A DNA stretch of 6,779 nt, from contig DAOVFE010000098.1 of the NCBI GenBank assembly GCA_030673085.1, positions 1 to 6,779 of the forward strand. The letters run 5' to 3'. This DNA comes from Anaerolineales bacterium. Its GTDB lineage: Bacteria > Chloroflexota > Anaerolineae > Anaerolineales > E44-bin32. This document shows positions 1-5,395 of this stretch, in pieces. The position numbers were made by a program, and so were the translations under genes. The notes under the pieces are model-generated. The model made no database searches and was not told the origin of the DNA. It saw nothing but the letters and a program-made list of their open reading frames with translations. Within the stretch, counting starts at the first letter, position 1; every line of letters starts with the position of its first letter.

Positions 1-2
1 CT

Positions 3-51
3 GCGCTGAAAAAAGCCTGCAAGAAGGGGGACGGTATATGGGGTGTGGGGT
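3..51 (+). repeat. Half copy of the dispersed palindromic element
   Basis: This stretch reads like one arm of the palindromes at 4236-4347 and 6316-6426. It begins GCGCTGAAAAAAGCC and ends GGACGGTATATGGGGTGTGGG, and it matches the reverse complement of the right arm of the 6316-6426 copy (GCACTGAAAAAATCC ... GGACGGCATATATTGGGTGTGGG) after a gap of about 4 bases. No mirrored second arm follows: the sequence after about 51 does not pair back. It is therefore a truncated or decayed copy. The window edge prevents checking what lies to its left. Confidence 0.6.
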
Positions 52-202
52 TATGAATTGCCAGTCTGAAATAGGTTTATTCACTCACTTCAGTCTCTCA
101 GAACAACATGATAGAAGGCGACATTATTATCAAATATAATATTCAGCAAGCGGCGCGGGGATCGGACTGCACCAGGTTCTTCAATATAGGCGAAGGTCGG
201 GT

Positions 203-265
203 GGCTTGTCTGTTCGCAGAAGAAATGATGTAATCTTATATAAGGGAAAAATATCTAGACAAGCC
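203..265. repeat. Inverted repeat upstream of phoU
   Basis: GGCTTGTCT at 203-211 is exactly complementary to AGACAAGCC at 257-265, with a 45-base spacer that includes the TTATATAAGGG stretch. A shorter alternative pairing exists between TAAGGG (241-246) and CCCTTTA (264-270), which uses part of the same right arm. It could be an operator pair or a leader-RNA fold ahead of phoU, or chance. Nine bases over this distance is suggestive only. Confidence 0.35.
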
Positions 266-394
266 CTTTAATAGAAATTGGAGCGCCTTCGAGTTGTTTC
301 ATTTGAACCCGGTCATCACAGAAGAGCTGAAAGCCCGCGACAAACATTGATTTCCGGCGCTCTTTCAGCAGCAGTATTAGCCTATAGCTTCGCA

Positions 395-399
395 GGAGT
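395..399 (+). promoter_or_regulatory. Shine-Dalgarno of phoU
   Basis: AGGAG lies six bases before the ATG at 406. It supports that start over any upstream codon. Confidence 0.75.
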
Positions 400-405
400 A
401 TTGAT

Positions 406-1095
406 ATGCAACAACCAAGGAAAACTTTTGACCGCGAACTGCAACGCCTTCAAGATGAGATTCTGATCTTGGGAAATATGGTGGAGAACGCAATAATCGA
501 GTCGGTGCAGCTTCTCAAGCAGCGGGACTTTGAAGGTTCGCGTCGTCTGATCGCTGATGATCGCCTCATCAACAAGAAACGCTTTGCGATTGAGGAGGAT
601 ATTTTGGCTCTTATCGCCATGCAGCAACCCATGGCCGGTGACCTGCGCACCCTTGCCGCCGGGCTGGAAATCATCACCGAGCTGGAGCGAATAGGAGATT
701 ACGCCAAGGGCATCGCCAGGATCAATATCATGATAGGCGAGAAACCTCTGCTCAAGCCTCTAATCGACATTCCGGTTATGGCTGAGAAGGCGCGAGATAT
801 GCTTCATAAGGCGCTGGACGCCTTCGTTCGACGTGATGTGGAGTTGGCCCGTGCGATCCCTGCTGATGACGACGAAGTCGACGCTCTTTATAATCAAGTT
901 TATAGGGAGTTGCTTACTTTTATCATGTCCGACCCGCACAATATCGAACAAGCCAACTATCTATTGTGGGCGGCCCACAACCTGGAACGAGCTGCCGATC
1001 GCGTGATTAATCTTTGCGAACGAGTGATTTTCACCGTCACCGGGGAGATGGCGGAGCTAGATGCAAGGGAATCAGATCTGGCCGGGGGTTTTTAG
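406..1095 (+). CDS. phoU: Phosphate signalling complex protein PhoU
   Basis: The 229-residue product is a full-length PhoU, the cytoplasmic helical protein that links the PstSCAB phosphate transporter to the PhoR-type sensor kinase and keeps the Pho regulon off when phosphate is plentiful. It shows the usual two repeated three-helix PhoU domains. The first carries QQPMAGDLR (73-81) and the metal-binding type helix ELERIGDYAKGI (92-103); the second carries NLERAADRVINLCERV (192-207). Acidic residues expected to bind metal clusters are present in both (E94, D98; E194, D198). The ATG at 406 has an AGGAG six bases upstream. The pst transport genes and phoR, which often adjoin phoU, are not in the window, and the 400 bp upstream is non-coding, so it appears to have its own promoter. 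A hairpin overlaps its stop codon. The sequence style resembles Chloroflexota PhoU proteins. Identity is secure; the phylum is inferred. Confidence 0.95.
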   Translation: MQQPRKTFDRELQRLQDEILILGNMVENAIIESVQLLKQRDFEGSRRLIADDRLINKKRFAIEEDILALIAMQQPMAGDLRTLAAGLEIITELERIGDYAKGIARINIMIGEKPLLKPLIDIPVMAEKARDMLHKALDAFVRRDVELARAIPADDDEVDALYNQVYRELLTFIMSDPHNIEQANYLLWAAHNLERAADRVINLCERVIFTVTGEMAELDARESDLAGGF

Positions 1096-1130
1096 CTGGC
1101 TGGTTCTCGTGAAGCCAGCCGGCTTATCTT
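1094..1130 (+). terminator. Terminator-like hairpin after phoU
   Basis: AGCTGGCTGG (1094-1103) pairs with CCAGCCGGCT (1115-1124) over ten positions with one T-G wobble. The inner TTC/GAA (1104-1106, 1111-1113) can add three pairs with a one-base bulge. The stem starts on the phoU stop codon and is followed by a modest T-rich tract (TTATCTT). It fits an intrinsic terminator, though the T tract is imperfect. Confidence 0.6.
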
Positions 1131-1288
1131 CACTTAGCCCACAACCCGCATCGTATTCTATCGCTTACTGCCGCTCACCGTCACTCGCTTGAGGGCCAAG
1201 CTTGCCTAATAATTGAATGGCAGCGTGAGGATTGCAGTTCCCATAACAGCTAATTTTTTCGTGCAGCAGCGTAGCCCCGCAACAAGCG

Positions 1289-1309
1289 ACAGCATGCGAC
1301 ACATGCTGT
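1289..1309. repeat. Perfect hairpin, 8-bp stem
   Basis: ACAGCATG (1289-1296) and CATGCTGT (1302-1309) are exactly complementary around a five-base CGACA loop. No T-run follows, so it is not a standard terminator. It sits 18 bases before a second, stronger GC-rich hairpin. Confidence 0.55.
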
Positions 1310-1327
1310 ATGTAAGTTCTTCCAAGG

Positions 1328-1345
1328 AGGGCGCTTCAGCGCCCT
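1328..1345. repeat. GC-rich perfect hairpin, 7-bp stem with TTCA loop
   Basis: AGGGCGC (1328-1334) and GCGCCCT (1339-1345) pair exactly around TTCA. The right side continues TTGATCC rather than a T-run, so a terminator on the + strand is not well supported. It could belong to a structured RNA or be a terminator remnant. Confidence 0.55.
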
Positions 1346-1413
1346 TGATCCATTATCCCGTTAGTTTACCGTTGGGCATGTGTGGATTTTAAGCAAATAC
1401 AAAAGGCAGATTA

Positions 1414-1510
1414 TGAAAGCCGGGTTGGTATTATAAGACCTGTTATGTCCAGCCATGAATGTTCGGGCTTATAGATAAAAGCCCTGCTATCTTATAGAAG
1501 AAGGCTTTCA
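1414..1510. repeat. 97-bp inverted-repeat-bounded segment
   Basis: TGAAAGCC (1414-1421) is exactly complementary to GGCTTTCA (1503-1510), and flanking GATT/AATC bases extend the match with a small offset. Inside lie a GGGCTT/AAGCCC hairpin (1465-1470/1479-1484) and a direct repeat of CTTATAGA (1468-1475 and 1491-1498). It may be a small relic element or a structured transcript. No coding frame is present. Confidence 0.35.
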
Positions 1511-1660
1511 CCCAATCAAATATTATCATTAGGTTTCAGATGAAGCCTTAAATATATCCCCTCCATTGCCTTGAAGTAGACAGGACATGGAAATGGGTCT
1601 ATCATCCATCAGGTAGAGCTACTTTAAATAACCTCTCATTCAGATCGCATTTTACCTTTT

Positions 1661-1692
1661 TTGACACTGGGAGGTTAAGCTAAATCTATATA
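1661..1692 (+). promoter_or_regulatory. Sigma-70-like promoter of the MFS-SDR operon
   Basis: A perfect -35 hexamer TTGACA lies at 1661-1666. The AT-rich TCTATATAT at 1685-1693 supplies a weak -10: TCTATA is 18 bases and TATATA 20 bases after the -35. The expected transcription start is near 1697-1702, giving a leader of about 100 nt before the ATG at 1799. The -10 is imperfect, so this is a moderate call. Confidence 0.45.
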
Positions 1693-1710
1693 TGACCGGC
1701 AATGGTCATA
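1691..1710. promoter_or_regulatory. Palindromic operator candidate
   Basis: TATGACC (1691-1697) and GGTCATA (1704-1710) form a perfect 7-base inverted repeat with a six-base spacer. It overlaps the predicted -10 and start of transcription, where a dimeric repressor would block the promoter. No regulator gene is adjacent in the window, so the binding protein is unknown. Confidence 0.4.
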
Positions 1711-1783
1711 ATGTATGAATACCGGGTCTGCCCTGGAACTTTTTATCTGCACAAGGGTTGAATTATTAAACGATCAGCTTGAT

Positions 1784-1790
1784 AGGAGGT
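1784..1790 (+). promoter_or_regulatory. Strong Shine-Dalgarno fixing the MFS start
   Basis: AGGAGGT ends eight bases before the ATG at 1799. An in-frame ATG at 1715 has no such signal and would sit almost on the predicted transcription start, so 1799 is preferred. Confidence 0.85.
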
Positions 1791-1798
1791 TTCTCCCA

Positions 1799-3028
1799 AT
1801 GGAACAAACGACTTTCAAGGTCTATGGTTATCGATGGGTTATACTGCTCTCATATATGGCGGTCGTCGCCGTCAATCAGCTTCTTTGGATAACATTCGCC
1901 TCCATCACAGGAAACGCCGCAAGCTATTATGGAGTCTCAGATCTCAGTATCGGTCTGCTCTCTATGAGCTTTATGATCGTATACATTCTGGTTTCGATTC
2001 CCGCCTCATGGGCTATTGACACTTATGGTATCCGCATTGCGATAGGAATAGGCGCTGCGCTGACAGGAATATTCGGTTTGATGCGGGGCCTGCTGGCATC
2101 TAATTACTCCCTGGTGCTGGCTTCACAGATCGGGATCGCTATTGGCCAGCCATTCATCCTCAATGCCGTGACCAAGGTAGCTGCTCGTTGGTTTCCAATC
2201 CGGGAGCGAGCGACTGCCTCGGGCCTTGGATCATTAGCCATTTACTTGGGTATTTTTGCCGGTCTGGCATTAACTCCCTTCCTTACGGCCCAATCCGGCA
2301 TCCATAGCATGCTGATTATCTATGGGATCGTATCCGTGATCGCGGCGGTTGCCTTCTTTGGAATAGTGAAGGAACATCCGCCAACGCCTCCATGCCCGCC
2401 AGAACAGGAAGAGCGATCCCTGGTTTTTGATGGTCTTAAGCAGACTCTCCATAAAAGGAATTTCACCCTGCTGATGCTCATCTTTTTCGTGGGCTTGGGT
2501 GTATTCAATGGATTAACAACCTGGATCGAAGACATCGTTAGCCCACGCGGATTCTCGCCTACCCAGGCTGGAATCATCGGGGGCCTGATGGTCGTAGGTG
2601 GAGTTATCGGTGCCCTGGTCATTCCGCCACTCTCAGATCGTTACCGTAAGCGTGTTCCTTTCATCACTTTAACCCTGGCTTTCGCAATTCCCGGACTTGT
2701 CGGAATTACTTATGCCACAAATTACGGACTCCTGGTTGCTTCGGCAATTCTTTTGGGCTTTTGCTTATTAGGCGTAGGGCCGATCGGATTTCAATACGGC
2801 GCCGAAATTGCTTTTCCGGCGCCCGAGGGCACAACCAATGGTCTACTTCTTCTCATGGGACAAATCTCGGGAATCCTCTTCATTATTGGCATGGACAGTT
2901 TCAAGTCCCCGGACACGGGATCGATGACCACCTCACTGGTTGTGCTTATTGGGCTAGTCATCCTTGGCCTGCTTTTAAGTACAAGACTCAAAGAGTCTAA
3001 ATTAATGACAGAAAACCCGCCAAATTAG
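1799..3028 (+). CDS. MFS transporter, FLVCR-like
   Basis: This encodes a 409-residue inner-membrane secondary transporter of the major facilitator superfamily with about twelve hydrophobic segments. Two six-helix halves are split by a proline-rich cytoplasmic loop (about 191-220, EHPPTPPCPPEQEER). Loop motifs are DTYGIR (74-79, between TM2 and TM3), ARWFPIRERATASG (129-142, between TM4 and TM5) and PLSDRYRKR (277-285, the matching loop in the second half). The N-terminal half, with YRWVILL, NQLLWITFASI, YGVSDLSIGLLSM and GQPFIL...ARWF, resembles the FLVCR heme/choline exporter branch more than sugar or drug transporters. Trp30 and Gln117 align, from memory, with ligand-site residues of FLVCR proteins; the TM7 tyrosine appears replaced (FNG, 236-238). 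The substrate is unknown. The upstream ATG at 1715 would add 28 non-hydrophobic residues without a ribosome site. A dehydrogenase gene follows after 39 bp, likely in the same transcript. Confidence 0.9.
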   Translation: MEQTTFKVYGYRWVILLSYMAVVAVNQLLWITFASITGNAASYYGVSDLSIGLLSMSFMIVYILVSIPASWAIDTYGIRIAIGIGAALTGIFGLMRGLLASNYSLVLASQIGIAIGQPFILNAVTKVAARWFPIRERATASGLGSLAIYLGIFAGLALTPFLTAQSGIHSMLIIYGIVSVIAAVAFFGIVKEHPPTPPCPPEQEERSLVFDGLKQTLHKRNFTLLMLIFFVGLGVFNGLTTWIEDIVSPRGFSPTQAGIIGGLMVVGGVIGALVIPPLSDRYRKRVPFITLTLAFAIPGLVGITYATNYGLLVASAILLGFCLLGVGPIGFQYGAEIAFPAPEGTTNGLLLLMGQISGILFIIGMDSFKSPDTGSMTTSLVVLIGLVILGLLLSTRLKESKLMTENPPN

Positions 3029-3054
3029 AACTAGCCGCTTTCAAATTATCGGTC

Positions 3055-3060
3055 AGAGGT
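3055..3060 (+). promoter_or_regulatory. Shine-Dalgarno fixing the GTG start of the dehydrogenase
   Basis: AGAGGT ends seven bases before GTG at 3068. An in-frame GTG at 3059 overlaps this signal and has no site of its own, so 3068 is the better start. Confidence 0.7.
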
Positions 3061-3067
3061 GCTTTGC

Positions 3068-3859
3068 GTGAACACTCAAAATGTGGGCACGGCCTTGATC
3101 ACCGGAGCTTCAAGCGGAATCGGCGCCGCCTTTTCGCGCCAGCTGGCTTCTCGCGGATTTGATCTTATCCTGGTCGCCAGACGAGAGAAGCGATTATCGG
3201 CTATCGCGGCTGAACTGGAGAAATCTAATGCCATCGACGCTGAGATTTTAGCCGCAGACTTATCCAAGCCTGCCGGCATTGAACGGACTGAAAGACGAAT
3301 TGCCGAGCTCCCGAATTTAACTTTGCTGATCAATAATGCTGGCTTCGGTACGACCGGCAAATTCGCCGATGTGAATCTAGACAAGCAGCTTGATATGATC
3401 CAGGTGCACGTTATCGCCAGCGTGCGCCTCTGTCGGGCATCTTTGCCAGGAATGATCGCCCGGGGTAAAGGCTCCATCATTAATGTTTGTTCGCTCGCCG
3501 CTTTCATTCCCATGCCGGGCAATGTAACCTATTCCGCCACCAAAGCCTGCCTTTATGTCTTTTCTAACGCTCTACAAACCGAATTGATAGGAACGGGCGT
3601 TAAAGTACAGGCCCTTGTGCCTGGCTTCATCCATACCGAGTTTCACGATAGTTCAGAATTTGCCAGTTTTGACCGCTCTCAAATTCCCCGACCATTTTGG
3701 ATGACTGCGGAAGAAGCAGCATCCAAGTCACTTAGCGCTCTTGAGCGGAATAAGCCGGTTTGCATTCCCGGCTTTAAGAATCGTCTAATCGTTGCTATGG
3801 GACGCAGCGGTCTGGCGAATTTGCTGTGGAAGATCCTCACTCGCTATGCAAGCACATAG
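3068..3859 (+). CDS. Short-chain dehydrogenase/reductase (SDR)
   Basis: This 263-residue cytoplasmic enzyme is a classical SDR of the DltE/YqjQ-like kind, expected to oxidise or reduce an alcohol or carbonyl with NAD(P)(H). Seen in order: the nucleotide-binding glycine motif TGASSGIG (12-19); VARREKR (36-42), whose arginines after the second strand suggest NADP(H); AADL (62-65); NNAG (89-92); catalytic Ser142 in INVCS; YSATK with Tyr155 and Lys159; and PGFIHTEF (185-192). The Asn usually completing the catalytic tetrad aligns with His114, so the proton relay may differ. The start is GTG 3068, supported by AGAGGT. It follows the MFS gene by 39 bp on the same strand and is probably co-transcribed, which hints at transport and conversion of one compound, but the substrate cannot be read from sequence. 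Its last codons overlap the ACT remnant. The family is certain, the reaction unknown. Confidence 0.92.
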   Translation: MNTQNVGTALITGASSGIGAAFSRQLASRGFDLILVARREKRLSAIAAELEKSNAIDAEILAADLSKPAGIERTERRIAELPNLTLLINNAGFGTTGKFADVNLDKQLDMIQVHVIASVRLCRASLPGMIARGKGSIINVCSLAAFIPMPGNVTYSATKACLYVFSNALQTELIGTGVKVQALVPGFIHTEFHDSSEFASFDRSQIPRPFWMTAEEAASKSLSALERNKPVCIPGFKNRLIVAMGRSGLANLLWKILTRYAST

Positions 3860-4157
3860 CTTTAATGACAGCAAGGCATGTGTCAATATTGATGGCTTAG
3901 GCGGAGTTCATTGCCAGGTTGAGGGCCTCATTTATATACTATTTGAAGATAGGCCTGAGGCCCGTCGTGCCCATAAGGCAAGTGGAACAGAAGTTTGTGA
4001 TGAACTTATGGCCTCGGTCTTGCAAGTTGAAGATCGACCGGTTGTCTCTGGAGATGTTGAGCAGAAGATAGCCAATGCTGGGTTAAATATTGAGCTGATT
4101 TATATGGCGGCAAATACCCGGTTGGTCACTCGCGCTGATGATCTGGATAAGGCTTGA
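3846..4157 (+). pseudogene. 5'-truncated tandem ACT-domain protein
   Basis: The 103-residue frame from ATG 3846 matches the C-terminal three quarters of a small protein family of about 130 residues made of two ACT ligand-binding folds. VNIDGLGGVHCQVEGLIYILFED (split as 13-24 and 25-35) is the second half of the first fold, and VLQVEDRPVVSGDVEQKIANAGLNIELIY (58-86) is the second. The family normally starts with another strand-helix unit (of the kind LEDRPGTLADLGEALGKAG), and roughly 25 residues of this are missing; the frame instead runs back into the dehydrogenase gene. The usual glycine after VEDRP is Val66 here. There is no clear ribosome site before 3846, and the start overlaps the dehydrogenase stop by 14 bases. 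I judge it a decayed remnant fused by deletion to the operon end. A short functional protein translated by coupling is a less likely alternative. Confidence 0.6.
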
Positions 4158-4576
4158 TCCGCGGTGTAGTCTAACAAGCGAAATGTCATAATAAGTCTCA
4201 GCCGTTGTTTGATGGTAATATTAATAGTGATGAATCCACTGAAAAAAGCGGGCAGCAGTAGGAAAATGGTGGTATGTAAGCTGTGTGGACTTCGCCCAAA
4301 CCCCATATATACTGCCTCCATTCTCGCATTTGGGCTTTTTTCAACGCAATCTAGTGATATAAAAGACTAAAATGCCATTATTTTGCTACATACTGCTAAT
4401 AGGTCCGCCGCTTGCAATTGAATCTTAGGGTAGACTCCCACCATACAACTCGATGGAGCATATAGCTTATTCGCGTGGCATTTAGAAAAGGATGTAGTCA
4501 ATACCAACGATCCCACTAACTTTCTTCTCGCTTTATGCTGTCCTTGCATATCAACGACATTTCTTCAATAATTAAA
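4158..4576. other. Intergenic gap with a palindromic element
   Basis: No supportable gene lies here. The middle (4236-4347) is a copy of the dispersed palindrome. The last 150 bases before the SagB-like gene show no convincing -35/-10 pair and no Shine-Dalgarno, so how that gene is transcribed and started is unclear from sequence. Confidence 0.5.
4236..4347. repeat. Palindromic repeat element, full copy
   Basis: This 112-bp imperfect palindrome is centred on TTC (4291-4293). The outer ends CCACTGAAAAAAG (4236-4248) and CTTTTTTCAACGC (4335-4347) face each other. Pairing the 23 positions 4268-4290 with 4294-4316 gives 15 Watson-Crick pairs, 3 G-T wobbles and 5 mismatches. It is related along its whole length to 6316-6426: both have CACTGAAA at the left end, AGTA(A)GGAAA in the left arm, CCCAATATATGCC-like sequence right of the apex, and ATTTnGGnTTTTTTCA at the right end. 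It sits downstream of the ACT remnant and could fold in its transcript and act as a terminator. Confidence 0.7.
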
Positions 4577-5299
4577 ATGAACCAACAAAAGCACCCAGCT
4601 CTTATGTGGCTCATCTCTTTCATCCGCGTATTTGCATTACTCATTTTGACGATCGGTCTCGCCGCTTGCGGCACATCAATCCGCCGTCAACCACTGCCCA
4701 AAGAGATCAATATGGCGAAGATTACGCCGCTCCCCGACCCACGTACCAATGGATCATATTCACTCGAAGAGACGCTTGAACGTCGTCGGTCGGTGCGATC
4801 TTTCACTGACGAACCGATCACTCAAGAGGAAACCTCCCAACTCCTTTGGGCTGCACAGGGAATCACAAATAGGCATGGTTTTAGGACTGCGCCATCCGCT
4901 GGCGCGCTATACCCGCTGGAGTTGTACATTGTTACGCCGGAAGGTATTTTTCATTACGATCCTGCCGATCATGCATTGATTGAATTATTTATGGGTGACC
5001 TGCGCAATGATCTCAGCCAAGCAGCGCTGAATCAGGAAGCTGTACTCAAAGCTCCACTGACGTTGGTGATCACAGCTGTGTATCAACGGACCGAGGATAA
5101 GTATGGCGCGCTGCGCGGACCACGTTACGTGCACATGGAGGTCGGGCACGCGGCCCAAAATGTCCTGTTGCAGGCCGTCTCACTCGATCTGGGAGCTGTG
5201 CCTATAGGCGCATTTAACGACGATCAGATCCAAACCGTGCTTGGGTTGCCCGCTGATCACGAACCAGTTTACTTAATCCCTATTGGTCACCCCCAATGA
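4577..5299 (+). CDS. SagB/ThcOx-type nitroreductase-like lipoprotein
   Basis: The 240-residue product starts with a lipoprotein signal: basic n-region (MNQQKHP), hydrophobic stretch (about 10-27) and a lipobox LAAC ending in Cys31. The mature protein would thus be lipid-anchored outside the cytoplasmic membrane. Residues 62-240 form an FMN-dependent nitroreductase fold of the SagB-type dehydrogenase group: ERRRSVRSF (68-76, flavin-phosphate arginines), APSAGALYPLELY (105-117), RYVHMEVGHAAQN (183-195) and GAVPIGAF (206-213), ending in LIPIGHP. Known relatives include the SagB/McbC enzymes that oxidise azolines to azoles in peptide natural products, but many stand-alone members have no known substrate. 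No YcaO cyclase, precursor peptide or exporter is near. Met15 of the longer frame (from 4535) was chosen as start because it gives the best signal peptide; ATG 4535 and 4604 are alternatives, and none has a ribosome site. It is convergent with the SIS gene, 96 bp away. Confidence 0.85.
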   Translation: MNQQKHPALMWLISFIRVFALLILTIGLAACGTSIRRQPLPKEINMAKITPLPDPRTNGSYSLEETLERRRSVRSFTDEPITQEETSQLLWAAQGITNRHGFRTAPSAGALYPLELYIVTPEGIFHYDPADHALIELFMGDLRNDLSQAALNQEAVLKAPLTLVITAVYQRTEDKYGALRGPRYVHMEVGHAAQNVLLQAVSLDLGAVPIGAFNDDQIQTVLGLPADHEPVYLIPIGHPQ

Positions 5300-5395
5300 A
5301 TACAACCCTAAGCTGAACCTCCGTGTTTATAATAGAGAGTGCCAAAACGGATTATTTGGATAATATGAGCCTTTAAATCTCCGCTAAGCCCCCTT

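Larger units (their letters stand above)
52..405. other. Intergenic region upstream of phoU
   Basis: I see no convincing gene here; the open frames are very short or start at poor codons and run into phoU. The stretch 120-145 is AT-rich. The clearest structure is an inverted repeat at 203-211 and 257-265. An AT-rich TTATATAAGG at 236-245 could contribute to a promoter, but I cannot pair it with a good -35 at normal spacing. Confidence 0.5.
1131..1660. other. Long intergenic gap with several hairpins
   Basis: About 530 bases lie between the phoU hairpin and the next promoter without a supportable gene on either strand. Structures seen are the two neighbouring perfect hairpins at 1289-1309 and 1328-1345, a GGGCTT/AAGCCC hairpin at 1465-1484, and a wider inverted repeat at 1414-1421/1503-1510 enclosing it. 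I recognise no tRNA and no known riboswitch. A non-coding RNA in this gap is possible but not shown. Confidence 0.5.

Noticed and set aside
278..466. A 62-residue frame overlapping the phoU start
   Set aside because: It begins at a TTG without a ribosome site, overlaps phoU out of frame, and resembles no family.
1328..1360. GC-rich hairpin at 1328 as an intrinsic terminator
   Set aside because: The stem is strong but is followed by TTGATCC, not a T-tract, and phoU already has a terminator-like hairpin at its stop codon.
1468..1498. Direct repeat of CTTATAGA at 23-base spacing
   Set aside because: There are only two short units in AT-rich DNA, with no further repeats; neither a CRISPR nor a convincing iteron set.
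1715..1798. Extended N-terminus of the MFS protein from ATG 1715
   Set aside because: There is no ribosome site, it lies almost on the predicted transcription start, and the 28 extra residues resemble no transporter N-terminus. ATG 1799 has a strong AGGAGGT.
2320..2622. Minus-strand 100-residue frame inside the MFS gene
   Set aside because: It is a shadow of the transporter reading frame, with no start signals.
3076..3522. A 148-residue minus-strand frame inside the dehydrogenase gene
   Set aside because: It is antisense to a well-supported SDR and its composition mirrors the SDR codons; it has no ribosome site or family match.
5300..5395. Bidirectional terminator between the convergent SagB-like and SIS genes
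   Set aside because: Only a weak ATTAT/ATAAT pairing (5351-5364) is seen, without GC stem or T-run, so no terminator is claimed.
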